A DNA stretch of 64,000 bases from Catenovulum sediminis (GTDB lineage: Bacteria > Pseudomonadota > Gammaproteobacteria > Enterobacterales > Alteromonadaceae): NCBI RefSeq assembly GCF_040270295.1, contig NZ_JBELOE010000067.1; one strand, 5' to 3'. Both the position numbers and the translations under genes were made by a program. The notes under the pieces are model-generated. The model did no database searches. It was not told where the DNA came from and saw only the letters and a list, made by a program, of their open reading frames with translations. Every line of letters begins with the position of its first letter. The first letter of the stretch is position 1. Positions 14,845 to 24,900 of this stretch are shown in pieces.

Positions 14845-17800
14845 TTAGAATGACGCACGTACACCAAAACGGAATGTTCTGCCCGATTTGCTCACACTAA
14901 CGATTTTGTTTTTCGCAACCGGCGTCTCAAGGAAATTACCTTCGTCCCATAAATTTCCGTTGATGTCGTTATACCGTCGGCTTGTCATAAAGACGGTTCT
15001 GTCATCGTCGGTTAAGTTGGTTGCCTGAAAGGTTAGGGTGACGTGCCGGTTGATTCGGTAAGATGAACTAAAGTCCAGACGATTGGTTGTATCTAACCAA
15101 GTGGCGCCGAAACCATTAAATGCGGCTTCTTCTACCAATTGTTCAGAGTTATAGCGGTTCGCTAAACGAAGCATCAAGCCATCTTTTTCCCAGAATACCG
15201 TCATGTTGGCTGAGTGTTTTGGCGTAAATGGTTGCGGATAAGCTGCGAATACTTGTCCGTCAGACGCATCTACAATTGGATCGTTTTCTGAATGTGCGTA
15301 GGTATAATTTAAGTTCAGTCCTAAACCCGATAGTAAACCCGGGAGAAAATCATAGTTTTGTGAGTATGAGAATTCTAAACCTTTGGTCACTGAACCATTG
15401 CCGTTTACCACGCGGCCAATGTTGTAGGTCGCACAATTTACATCGACTGGGTTGGAGTCCATGTTATTAACCGGGTTGCGCACAGGCATACAATTGAACT
15501 CATCTCCCGGCACGGCACCCGTGTCGGTATCGATTAAGATAGATTCGATACTATTCACACCTGGGATATTGGCAGATGTCAGGATAATTTCACCATTGTC
15601 ATCTGTTTCATATTCTAATCGCTCGTTTCTAATATCTTTGATGTAAAAATCTTCACGGATGTTTTGTACAAACCCGGTCATATTTTTATAGAACAAAGCA
15701 CCGGATAAAATACCGGTATCATTAAAGTACCACTCTAGTGACAGATCTAGATTGCGTGATTCTAGTGGTTTTAAGTAGGGGTTAAATACATCACCCGTTG
15801 AAACGCTGGAGAATATGTCTTCTCTAATTGTTCCACTGGGGCGCATATCATCAAATCGCGGGCGGGCCATTGTTTTGGATAAACCGAGACGACCAATTAG
15901 ATCTCTTGAAATGGCGTAATTGAGGGTTAAACTGGGAAGCAGTACATGTGACTCGTTTTGTGCACTGGCCCTGAAGAATCGGCTGCTCGCTTGTCTATCA
16001 ACAAACCCACCCGGTTGTAGCGTGTCAGGGTTGGTGGAACGATCAGACCAAATTCTAAAATTAACGCCGTTACCAACAGCGCGCGAAGTAATAGGCTCGT
16101 TTCTTAAGATATTGTAACCATCGTTGCCATACATCACTTGTAATTTATAGCGTTCGTTATCTGCAGCTAATAATGCCGGATCGACAAATCGTTCGCCATT
16201 TTGCACTATGGTGATGTCCTGTATCGTGAGATCTGGAATCTCTTCACCATTTTCATCTAATCCGTTGTCCATCTCGTAAAACAGGTAAGGATCTGAACAG
16301 CTACCCGCTGGCGGAAGGCTACCATATTGTTCAATACCGTCTGGAGAGACTGCATCGGCGTGTAAATTTTCATTATATAAATAACCGCAGATTGGTAATG
16401 TAGAATCTGCTAGCTTTTGTTCGCCAACGATTTGATGAAGGTCTATTGCATTCGTACCCGCATTAAAATTAATTGATTGGAAAGCACGTGATGTATCTTT
16501 GGTATTTACATAACGCAAACCAATATTACCGGTTAAACGACCCTCTTCTAATTCAAAGTTTAGTTTGGTGTAGAAGGCTGTGTTGGTTTGTGTTATATCA
16601 CGCGATGCCCCCGGGTTACGTCTAAACCTCAACTCACTTAAAGGGACAACTTCGCCCGATTGCATAAGTTCAAATACCAGCATCGGATCGACCACGCCCC
16701 AGCCATTTTTGAAATTGTTGTAAGTTGCAGGATCGGTAATGATACCTTCCATAAAATTATCAACCGGGAATGATTTGTTGGTTAAAAGGTCTTCATAGTT
16801 AATATCAAATTCGGCGTCTATTTCTAATTCTTCGTCAAATTCTTCATTTAAACCGGACCCCAGTGAAATGATTTTACTCTCTGACGTTAAGAATTTTTCA
16901 CGTTCAGCCCATTTACCACCAAATTCAACGCTGCGAATATAATCTGTGTCTAGAGTCCATTCAAAATCAAGGAAAACGGATTTATTGGTATCTGTGCTGT
17001 CATCACTCATCAAGCGGGTGGTCGCTAAGTTGAAAAGTTCTGGATCGCGGATATTACCATGACCGTTTGAACTGCCCCTGATATCTCTTTCGGACGTAAT
17101 AAAGTGATCAAAATACCCATCACTCATGACAAAATTACAGACGGGCCCTTGTGTACAATCAAAACCTGTCGGTTGCAAGGCCACTGTATTGTCAGGTACG
17201 TTTTCAGCCAGCTCGTCCGGTAACGGGGTATCTTCGTATGTACCGGCTCGTGTATCTAATAATACAAACGCAGTTGGCAGCGTAAACGAATCTGTGTTCG
17301 AATAACCAAACATCGCTTCGGCTTTTAAATTGTCTGTGATGTAATGTGTGATGTTCAGTGAGGCAACTTTGTTTTCTGTTTCTCGGCCACCCACTTGCCG
17401 TGTGATTTTACTGCGGCCATGACGCTCAAGATTTTTAGTTAAGATATTGCCGTCAATAGTATGCCATTGGGCTTGTGGGTCATCATCGTTATTATTATTA
17501 TCATTTGCCCGTTGTTGCACTTGCAGGTTGTTGTTGTCGATATGCACAACTTGATTTGAATAGTTTAAATCAAGCATAACTTCGGTGTCTTCGGTCGGTA
17601 AAAACTGCAAACCCAATGTCGCTGTTTTACGCTCCCGAGTATTCATGTTTAATCGGTAATAACCGAAGTTATGTGTTAACGGCCGCAAATCAGTATCTGC
17701 CGTAATGTCATCAGAATCTGAAATATCACTGTAGATTAAACCTGTTGCTGCATCCGTGACAGCGTCGGCTTTTACGGTTACACCCCGGTCGCCCAGTTGT

Positions 17801-18534
17801 CGAGTACTCCAGTTCACATCGTATTCGTCTTGACGAGTGCTACGGGTATCTGAGGTGGCTGTAAATATGACACCAAAGGTTTCGTCTAAAAACTTATCAG
17901 ATAAACTTAAAGAAACCCGTTCGTCTAATTCGTCATTGTATTCGTTGTAGCGACCTTCCACACTGAGTGCTCGTCGATCTCGTCCCAAACTCAGTGGTCT
18001 GACCGTGCGTAATACTACATTGGCGCCCAAAGACCCTTCATCTTGATCTGCAGCTGCGGTTTTTTGTACTTCGATAGACGACAAAATATCGGAAGAGAAT
18101 GTACTTAAATCAACACTTTGTTCTGATGATGCGCCGCCCACATCACCACTCCCGCCACTGGTTAGCGCGACCCCATTAAGCGATATTTGGTTTAAATTTG
18201 CATTGGTACCCCGGATACCAATTCTTGTTCCTTCGCCATCTTCTTCTTGTACTGTTACGCCTGTTATTCTTGAAAGCGCATCTGCGATATTTTGGTCGGT
18301 CGATTTACCAACATCCTCTGCATGAATTGAATCTACAACACCCGCACTATTGCGTTTAGTATTAATAGACTTGATCAAACTACCTCTAAAACCGGTTATT
18401 TCAATAACTTCTGTGGTTTCAGTGTCTTTCTCATTATTGTTATTTTCGGCTTGCTCTGCTGATATGGCCGGTAAGCCTATCAGAGCTGCAATTAAGCCGG
18501 ATGAGATCGCGTTTAACTTAAAATTAAGTTTCAT
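14845..18534 (-). CDS. TonB-dependent receptor, large (1229 residues), carrageenan block A
   Basis: The start at 18534 (MKLNFKLNAISS...) follows GGAGACC and gives a signal peptide; a longer frame to 18615 lacks a ribosome site. EVIEITGFRGSLIKSINTKR is the TonB-box and plug entry. The plug motifs IADALSRITGVTVQEEDGEG, IGIRGTNANLNQISLNGV and ADQDEGSLGANVVLRTVRPL follow, then a 22-strand barrel ending GRTFRFGVRASF. At about 1230 residues it is longer than siderophore receptors and typical of polysaccharide-utilization TBDRs of Alteromonadales. It should import oligosaccharides, here probably from iota-carrageenan, using TonB-ExbBD energy. It is co-transcribed with the Ig-like lipoprotein at 12153 and is paralogous to the TBDR at 44190. 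The operator-like motif TACATATGATGTTTGTT lies about 57 bp upstream, in the region shared with the chemoreceptor. Confidence 0.9.
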   Translation of the reverse strand: MKLNFKLNAISSGLIAALIGLPAISAEQAENNNNEKDTETTEVIEITGFRGSLIKSINTKRNSAGVVDSIHAEDVGKSTDQNIADALSRITGVTVQEEDGEGTRIGIRGTNANLNQISLNGVALTSGGSGDVGGASSEQSVDLSTFSSDILSSIEVQKTAAADQDEGSLGANVVLRTVRPLSLGRDRRALSVEGRYNEYNDELDERVSLSLSDKFLDETFGVIFTATSDTRSTRQDEYDVNWSTRQLGDRGVTVKADAVTDAATGLIYSDISDSDDITADTDLRPLTHNFGYYRLNMNTRERKTATLGLQFLPTEDTEVMLDLNYSNQVVHIDNNNLQVQQRANDNNNNDDDPQAQWHTIDGNILTKNLERHGRSKITRQVGGRETENKVASLNITHYITDNLKAEAMFGYSNTDSFTLPTAFVLLDTRAGTYEDTPLPDELAENVPDNTVALQPTGFDCTQGPVCNFVMSDGYFDHFITSERDIRGSSNGHGNIRDPELFNLATTRLMSDDSTDTNKSVFLDFEWTLDTDYIRSVEFGGKWAEREKFLTSESKIISLGSGLNEEFDEELEIDAEFDINYEDLLTNKSFPVDNFMEGIITDPATYNNFKNGWGVVDPMLVFELMQSGEVVPLSELRFRRNPGASRDITQTNTAFYTKLNFELEEGRLTGNIGLRYVNTKDTSRAFQSINFNAGTNAIDLHQIVGEQKLADSTLPICGYLYNENLHADAVSPDGIEQYGSLPPAGSCSDPYLFYEMDNGLDENGEEIPDLTIQDITIVQNGERFVDPALLAADNERYKLQVMYGNDGYNILRNEPITSRAVGNGVNFRIWSDRSTNPDTLQPGGFVDRQASSRFFRASAQNESHVLLPSLTLNYAISRDLIGRLGLSKTMARPRFDDMRPSGTIREDIFSSVSTGDVFNPYLKPLESRNLDLSLEWYFNDTGILSGALFYKNMTGFVQNIREDFYIKDIRNERLEYETDDNGEIILTSANIPGVNSIESILIDTDTGAVPGDEFNCMPVRNPVNNMDSNPVDVNCATYNIGRVVNGNGSVTKGLEFSYSQNYDFLPGLLSGLGLNLNYTYAHSENDPIVDASDGQVFAAYPQPFTPKHSANMTVFWEKDGLMLRLANRYNSEQLVEEAAFNGFGATWLDTTNRLDFSSSYRINRHVTLTFQATNLTDDDRTVFMTSRRYNDINGNLWDEGNFLETPVAKNKIVSVSKSGRTFRFGVRASF

Positions 18535-18590
18535 CTGGGTCTCCAGTGGGTTAATGTTTGTGCTATGTATTTGTAAATCGGTTATTACCA

Positions 18591-18607
18591 TACATATGAT
18601 GTTTGTT
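18591..18607. promoter_or_regulatory. Operator-like motif in the TBDR/chemoreceptor divergent promoter
   Basis: TACATATGATGTTTGTT shares 16 consecutive bases with the site at 21080 and has the AACAT-N3-ATGTT palindrome core with one substitution. It sits between the divergent TBDR and chemoreceptor genes. Confidence 0.6.
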
Positions 18608-18795
18608 TGGATCAAGCCTTGATTGTATTAAAAATGTTAAAAATAGTCTGTCATATAATAAATTTAAATGGATTTTATCGGTTGTCTGAAGTTTGAATAA
18701 ATAGAACGGATATTTATTCGTTGCATTATTGTTAATTTGTGATATCTTCAAAAGATCATATGTTTATATATTTGGTTTGTTTGGTGGAGGTCATT

Positions 18796-20823
18796 TTGGG
18801 GCTGTTAAATCATATAAAAATACGTACTCGTATCATTCTGTTATCGATATTGCCAACCGTTATTGTAGTCGCCTTTGCTATGCAGCAGGTTATTGTTGCG
18901 CAAAACACACAATCTAACCTGCAAGATTTGTCCTTCTCGGTTGTCGTCACGCAAAAAGTGGGTCAATTGTTTAAGGAGTTGCAAATTGAACGGGACTTTA
19001 CTTATGGGTTTGTGCGCGGTACGCCTTTAGGGAGTGAAGGGAAAAAATATCAGCAGCCGCTCATACGTCAACGCCAGAAAGTAGATCAAACATACCGTGC
19101 ATTTAAAAACTTTGTTGCAGATAACCAACACGCTTTACAAAAACTCAATGGGATAGAAGGTGAAATCGACCGTTTATTAGAAAGTTTTGAGCCAGTTTTT
19201 GAAGCCAGGCAGTTTGTAGATAGATATGAATTACAAGATGAAAATAAAAAATGGGTCGTCAACCGGTATGGTGCGACGATTCGGCGTGCGATTAATATTG
19301 TTAACTCAAGTGTTCAATTGGCGGTATCAGATCCTGAGTTAAGTTTATTGTTAAGTAGCTATTCTGCTTTGGCTCAGTTTGATTATATTTATTCACTCGA
19401 ACGAAGTTCTAAATTGAGAACCTTTAGTCAGGATGAGATAGATTACACTTCGCATGGCAATAACAAAGGTATCTACCGGCAGATTCAGGATGCTCATATT
19501 CGTTTACTGGCTTATGGGACGCCTGAAATTATCGAACAATTTAATCAATTGCATTTTGAGACTGAATTAAATAAACGAATCGATAAGATTCGGCAAAAGT
19601 TATTAAATATGGGGGGAGAAAAATATCCATTAACACCAGACGAGTGGTTTGAAATCTCCGGACAAAATATTGATACTTTGCAGAGGGTTATAACTTATGT
19701 TGAAAACCAAATAGGGTCAGTCCGTGAAGACGCGTTGGCTTCTGCTCAGTCGCAGTTTATCACCAGTGTAACGGTCGCGATTAGTTCTGTTGTAGCGATT
19801 TTATTGTTTTCTACTTTTATTATTCAATCTATAACCACGCCATTGCACAAGTTAACTAAAGAAATAAGCCACACCGCACAAACGCAGGATGTAACTAGGG
19901 TGATTGAGTGTTATGGCACCGATGAGCTTTCTCAGGTGACTTCAGCTTTCAACCGACTCATCGCAAATTTCAATAAAGCGTTAGCAGGGATCCAAGGCGA
20001 ATCTCATTCTCTGACCGGTATGGCTAATTCCGTATCTCATTCTATGTTAGAAAGCCAGCGGCGGGCGGAAAGTCAAAACCAAGCCACAGATTCAGTTTCG
20101 GTTGCCGTTAATGAAATGACAGCAACAATACAAGAAGTTGCGCAAGTGGCACAGCATGCCGCTGATGCAGTTGCAATTGCACATGAAAGCTCTGTCAATA
20201 GCAGTGAGAGCGCACAACATAGTAAAACAATAATGGAGCAACTCATTGTTGAGCTTGTGAATACCTTGGATCAGGTTAATCAGTTAAATGCTGAAACTGA
20301 AGTTATCGGGAATGTATTGGCCGTTATTCAAGCCATTGCTGAACAAACTAATTTATTGGCATTAAATGCAGCCATTGAAGCAGCCAGAGCGGGTGAACAA
20401 GGTAGAGGATTTGCAGTTGTCGCCGATGAAGTGCGCAGTTTAGCCAGTCGCACGCAAGAATCAACAGAACAAATTCGCAGCCAAATCGAAGCATTGCAAC
20501 AGGGGGCTAAACAAGCTACTAGCAGTATGTCGAACTTAAAAATCCAAGGTGAACAAGCGGTAAATGTGGTCGTTGAAAGTGTTTCTGGATTTCAGGTATT
20601 AAGAGCTGAGCTGGATAAAATTAGTGGTTTAGCGAGTCAGATTGCAACCGCTGCAGAAGAGCAAACAACGGTGGCAGCCGAAATCAATGAGCGTATTCAT
20701 GTGATAAAAGATGATACAGATAATTTAACCGAACAGACTCAATCTACTGCGAATACTTGCCTTAACCTTGATAAAACTGCCGAGCAATTATCACGCTATG
20801 TAGGAGAATTTAAAGTCAGCTGA
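18796..20823 (+). CDS. Methyl-accepting chemotaxis protein with NIT-like sensor domain
   Basis: The TTG at 18796 with GGAGG 5 bases upstream is the preferred start (first codon TTG, then GLLNHIKIRT); an ATG at 18760 or a GTG at 18739 are alternatives with poorer ribosome sites. A first membrane helix (IILLSILPTVIVVAFAM) is followed by a periplasmic helical region of about 270 residues with LQIERDFTYGFVRG and DYIYSLERSSKLRTF, resembling the two halves of the NIT sensor domain. A second membrane helix (VTVAISSVVAILLFSTFII), a HAMP domain and the methyl-accepting coiled coil follow. The conserved tip is IAEQTNLLALNAAIEAARAG, continuing EQGRGFAVVADEVRSLA. NIT domains were named for nitrate/nitrite, but the ligand here may differ. 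Its position opposite a carrageenan TBDR suggests chemotaxis toward algal material; that is inference. Confidence 0.85.
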   Translation: MGLLNHIKIRTRIILLSILPTVIVVAFAMQQVIVAQNTQSNLQDLSFSVVVTQKVGQLFKELQIERDFTYGFVRGTPLGSEGKKYQQPLIRQRQKVDQTYRAFKNFVADNQHALQKLNGIEGEIDRLLESFEPVFEARQFVDRYELQDENKKWVVNRYGATIRRAINIVNSSVQLAVSDPELSLLLSSYSALAQFDYIYSLERSSKLRTFSQDEIDYTSHGNNKGIYRQIQDAHIRLLAYGTPEIIEQFNQLHFETELNKRIDKIRQKLLNMGGEKYPLTPDEWFEISGQNIDTLQRVITYVENQIGSVREDALASAQSQFITSVTVAISSVVAILLFSTFIIQSITTPLHKLTKEISHTAQTQDVTRVIECYGTDELSQVTSAFNRLIANFNKALAGIQGESHSLTGMANSVSHSMLESQRRAESQNQATDSVSVAVNEMTATIQEVAQVAQHAADAVAIAHESSVNSSESAQHSKTIMEQLIVELVNTLDQVNQLNAETEVIGNVLAVIQAIAEQTNLLALNAAIEAARAGEQGRGFAVVADEVRSLASRTQESTEQIRSQIEALQQGAKQATSSMSNLKIQGEQAVNVVVESVSGFQVLRAELDKISGLASQIATAAEEQTTVAAEINERIHVIKDDTDNLTEQTQSTANTCLNLDKTAEQLSRYVGEFKVS

Positions 20824-20842
20824 TTTTAATTTTTTGTTTAAA

Positions 20843-20866
20843 TCGCGAGTTAAAATAAGCTCGCGA
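20843..20866 (+). terminator. Hairpin after the chemoreceptor gene
   Basis: TCGCGAG (20843-20849) pairs with CTCGCGA (20860-20866); CACGTTTT follows. It lies 20 bp after the stop codon. Confidence 0.5.
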
Positions 20867-21281
20867 CACGTTTTAAATTTGACGCTATGTCGCTTTTGTA
20901 AAAATTGTTCTAGCGCTCGCAACCATCATCACGTCCTCACTCGTTAAAAACTTCGCTTATCAGTCGTTGTAAGTATTGCGCGTAATATCTGATAAAAATT
21001 ACCGCGTATTTTGAAACGTTAAAAATTTGATTATTTGTAATTTAAAGTTTAACGGCTGTGTTGATATGTTACCATAATTAACATATGATGTTTGTTATGG
21101 TGCTACAATAACCCAGCATCATATTCAATGATTAGGGCTCTGAACGCCTAAAATTTGTGCAGGTTTAAAAAACAACACGCCATGTTTTAACAAACGCGCA
21201 GTAATAAGCACGCTACTGGCACAAAATTTAAATTTAGTTTAGCTGCCTAATACTATGTAAACAGTATGAGGAGTACACAAG
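20867..21281. other. Non-coding region with promoter of the PEP-CTERM/GH82 unit
   Basis: No gene was found in this stretch. It contains the best copy of the operator-like motif (21080-21096), 185 bp before the PEP-CTERM gene, which leaves room for a long 5' leader. Confidence 0.5.
21080..21096. promoter_or_regulatory. Operator-like motif, best copy
   Basis: AACATATGATGTTTGTT has a perfect AACAT-ATG-ATGTT palindrome plus the conserved TGTT extension. The same sequence with one G-to-A change (AACATATGATGTTTATT on the minus strand) is at 48011-48027. Confidence 0.65.
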
Positions 21282-21917
21282 ATGAAACTTTTTTCCAAGT
21301 GCAAAAAAATTTTGCAATCTTCAATTTTGGTTGCAGGCGTAGCTGCAACTGGCAATGTGTCCGCAGGTTTAATTAATAGTGATTTTACCGATGGGCTAGA
21401 TGGTTGGGGCGGGGATGTTGCCTATTATGATTTAATTAACAATATAGATAACGATGCCTTTGATGTGGATTTTGGTGATTATCCAGCCAATTTTTCAACG
21501 GGCATTAACAGTGTCACTTTAAATACTTCCGCTGACAACGATAATGAATACTGGGGTGTTTACCTGTTTCAGTCGTTTATGGTCGACCCTAATTCCAGTT
21601 TGTTGTCATTATCTTTTCAATCATCCGCTGATTATGCTTATCTCACATTGGTCGATGAAAATTTCAATTTATTACATGATTTTATAAACGATGGTTTAAG
21701 TGTCGATATCAGTACATACACTGGCACAAATGTTTCGCTTGAGATGGGTATCGAAGATTGGGACTTCGTGCTAGATGACTATTTAACCGTATCTAATATA
21801 TCAATAAGTCAAAATTCAGTCCCAGTGCCTGAGCCTTCCACATTTCTTTTATTTTCAATCGCTTTGTTAGCAGTCAGACAGTGGTCGAATAAAGTTAATT
21901 TAACTACACAACACTAA
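21282..21917 (+). CDS. PEP-CTERM sorting-domain protein of unknown function
   Basis: The 211-residue product follows a strong ribosome site (GAGGAG). It has an N-terminal signal (KILQSSILVAGVAATGNVSA), a beta-rich mature part with many Asp/Asn residues (LINSDFTDGLDGWGG), and a C-terminal PEP-CTERM tail: VPVPEPSTFLLFSIALLAV followed by an Arg/Lys-containing end. Such tails direct proteins to exosortase (EpsH/XrtA-type) for processing, linked in other bacteria to exopolysaccharide production. The mature part has a 'FTDGLDGW...' opening common to carbohydrate-binding-like PEP-CTERM proteins, but no function can be assigned. It lies 19 bp before the 1300-residue GH82 gene and shares its promoter, so it may assist that enzyme or hold material at the surface. 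No exosortase gene is present in the window. Confidence 0.75.
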   Translation: MKLFSKCKKILQSSILVAGVAATGNVSAGLINSDFTDGLDGWGGDVAYYDLINNIDNDAFDVDFGDYPANFSTGINSVTLNTSADNDNEYWGVYLFQSFMVDPNSSLLSLSFQSSADYAYLTLVDENFNLLHDFINDGLSVDISTYTGTNVSLEMGIEDWDFVLDDYLTVSNISISQNSVPVPEPSTFLLFSIALLAVRQWSNKVNLTTQH

Positions 21918-21936
21918 AAACATTGGAGAACGGAAA

Positions 21937-24900
21937 ATGGTTAACCTCCTTTTTTGCCGTATTTTTATCAATAGATGCAAGCATGTTCGAAAAATAACGC
22001 TACCATTCATTATATTTGCTTTGATCAGCCAAATTTCATTTTTCACACATGCAACTGAAGAGGGTAGCTGGTATACAGTTGAAGCTGCTTATATTGAACA
22101 AAGTGCACGTTATACACAGCGCCGCGTTGGATATTACACATACAATGAGATTCAATTGCCAGAATCGGCTGAATTGACGGATAGTTTAAGACTGGTCATC
22201 ACCCAAACGAGCCATGATGTTTTAAATGCAGATGGTATTGATGAAAATGCTCAGCCGTATTTTAACGTAAATTCGCTCGATGATCCGATTCAAGTATTTT
22301 TTCAGACAAAACGAGCTGCATTTGCTTACACTGCCGAGTTGCAACAGTTTATCGTCCCGCAAGCTGATGCATGGCAGTTTAGTTATGACTTTAATACCAA
22401 TGAAATTCAAACAGAAAATAATAACTGGGAAGGTTGGGTTTATCCTGCGCAAAATCGCGGTGTAATGAGCTTTGTAGCTGCAGCGGGCGAAGACGGAACT
22501 GCAGTTTATGCCTATGAAGATACCAGTACAAATACAAACATCACGCAAAATGGTATTCGATTTAACAACCGCACCAACAAAGACAATATCAACCCGTGGA
22601 CCGAGTTTTTAGCGGATGCACAGGGTAAAACATTGCAATCGGTTTCGCTGTGGGTCAAAGTTGAAAAAGCGGTTGCCGGTAATGTAACGGTAAGACACAA
22701 CTTAATACCTTTCCCTTTGATTGACGATAGAAAAGGCCCAACACTAGATGCAGGTTTGGCGCAAGGCCCGGAATATGAGATGGTGATCCCGGCCGCAGCC
22801 AACAATACTTGGGTGCAGATTGAGTTTGTTGATACTAAAACCGACTTAAAACAATTTACGATTCCAGATACCTGGGTACATTATGACGGCCAGTCAGCTA
22901 TTCAGGTTTATCCTCAAATTTTGTTTGATGGATTAGAAGTGGGCGATAAGGTTTATATAGACAATTATTTAATCGGTGAGCAAGCGCTGGACAATCCATG
23001 TTGTGAACCGGTTGAAGATAACGGGAATTCTGATAGCGGTTCTGGTAGCCAATCTGGCGGCGATTCAGGAAACAACAGCGGTGGTATTGATGAACCGGAT
23101 TACAATTTAGGGGACGAACTCTCGTTTAATTATCATTTTGATGATAATGATATCGCTGACAATCAAGGTAGCCAAGGTTGGATTTACAGTATAATTGACC
23201 GCGGCATCATGGCATTTGAAGCGGACGCTGGAAGAAGTGGTTCAGCCCTCTCGTATACCGATAACAGTGAAAATATCAATCCGGAGCAAAATGGTATTTA
23301 TCTGCAAAAATGGCGTGATAATCCCTTTACCGCTAGGTTTTCGAATCACGGGCATATTATTAACAGTGTTAAATTGTGGGTGAAAACTAATTTAACGACC
23401 GAAAAAGACATCGAAATTATCCATTATTTATTACCTTACGGTTTGGTAAGTGGTAATAAACAAGCAAATTATCCAGCCGCAGTAGACGCATCGACTAAAT
23501 TCGTCGGCGTTATTCCAGCAGGTAGCTCCGATTGGGTCGAAGTTGAACTCGTGCTGCAAGATTCAAATTCAGGCGAATTTATTATTCCGTCTACTTGGTT
23601 TGGTTACGATGGTGGCGATCTCAATATTTATCCAGAGTTTAAATTTGCAAATACAGAAGTTGGAGACAAAATCTACCTTGACGACTATCAAGCGACTTCT
23701 GTTGTAGGCGAACCTTTGCCGATACCCACAGATTTCACCATCGATTATAACTTTAACGACGCTACGGTGGCGCAAAACGGTGGTTGGGGTTTTGTGTTAG
23801 CAAATTACGGGACTATTGGCTTAGAAGAGCAAAGCGGTTATCAAAATACGAATGCAATAGCATATACGGATATCAGTGAGAACGAAAACATTAATAATCA
23901 ATCATTGTTATGGCACAAATGGGGTAATGCCAATCCTTGGAGTTTAGCATTTGGTGGTGGAACGATTGAAACGGAAATTAAACAAGTATCTCTGCGTGTT
24001 AAAGTCGAAAAAGGACAGGGCAATACGGCAACCAACGATATTGTTATAAAACACCATTTGTTACCTTGGAATGTCACTTTAGATGGCGGTAAGTTTGGTA
24101 AGGTTACCGCTGCACAAGCCATTTCACCGGATTATACTGCCAACATTAGCGCAAATCAGTTTGGTCAGTGGATTGACATTACTTTTATTGACGCAAATAC
24201 GGGGTTACCCACGTTTTCTATTCCGGACACTTGGGTGTTAACGACAGGTTCAGATATTACAGATGTTCTGCCTTCTTTCTTTTTCGGTGGTTTAGAGCAG
24301 GGTGATACAGTAATCATCGATGATTATGTATTACAGGGTGACAATGCTTTAGCACGCTCTGCAGACACCGGCCCCGATGAACCTGCCCATGATTATGGTT
24401 TGCATGACGGAAGTGGCACGTATACAAACAATCCCCGGCCAACACCATTACCTATTACCGACAGTGATTTTTATACTGAGCCTACAAACTTCAATGTGAC
24501 GCGTGATTTAGTGCAAGATTATGGCGTAAATAACGCAGATACAGTAGATGACACTGACATCATGCAGCAAGCTTTAGATGAAATGAGCACAGAGTTGGGT
24601 GGCGGTAAGTTGATTATCCCAGCCGGTGATTATTATTTCAGAAGCGTTCATTTGCGTTCGAATGTTCATTTAGAAGTTGAACAAGGTGCAACTTTTTATA
24701 TGGCTCAGGGTGGCGGCTGGAATGTTTGGATGTTTGAAATGGGTAATGATAATGAAGGAAAAGCAGAAAACTTTAGCCTAGTAGGTTTAGGGGATGGTTT
24801 CACGATAGATTTATCCATTGACAGAACAGCAGACCAGAACGAGCGTGTGGCTGTGTTTAAAATGGGCGACATTGAAAACTTTAAGTTTGCTAATTTCAAA

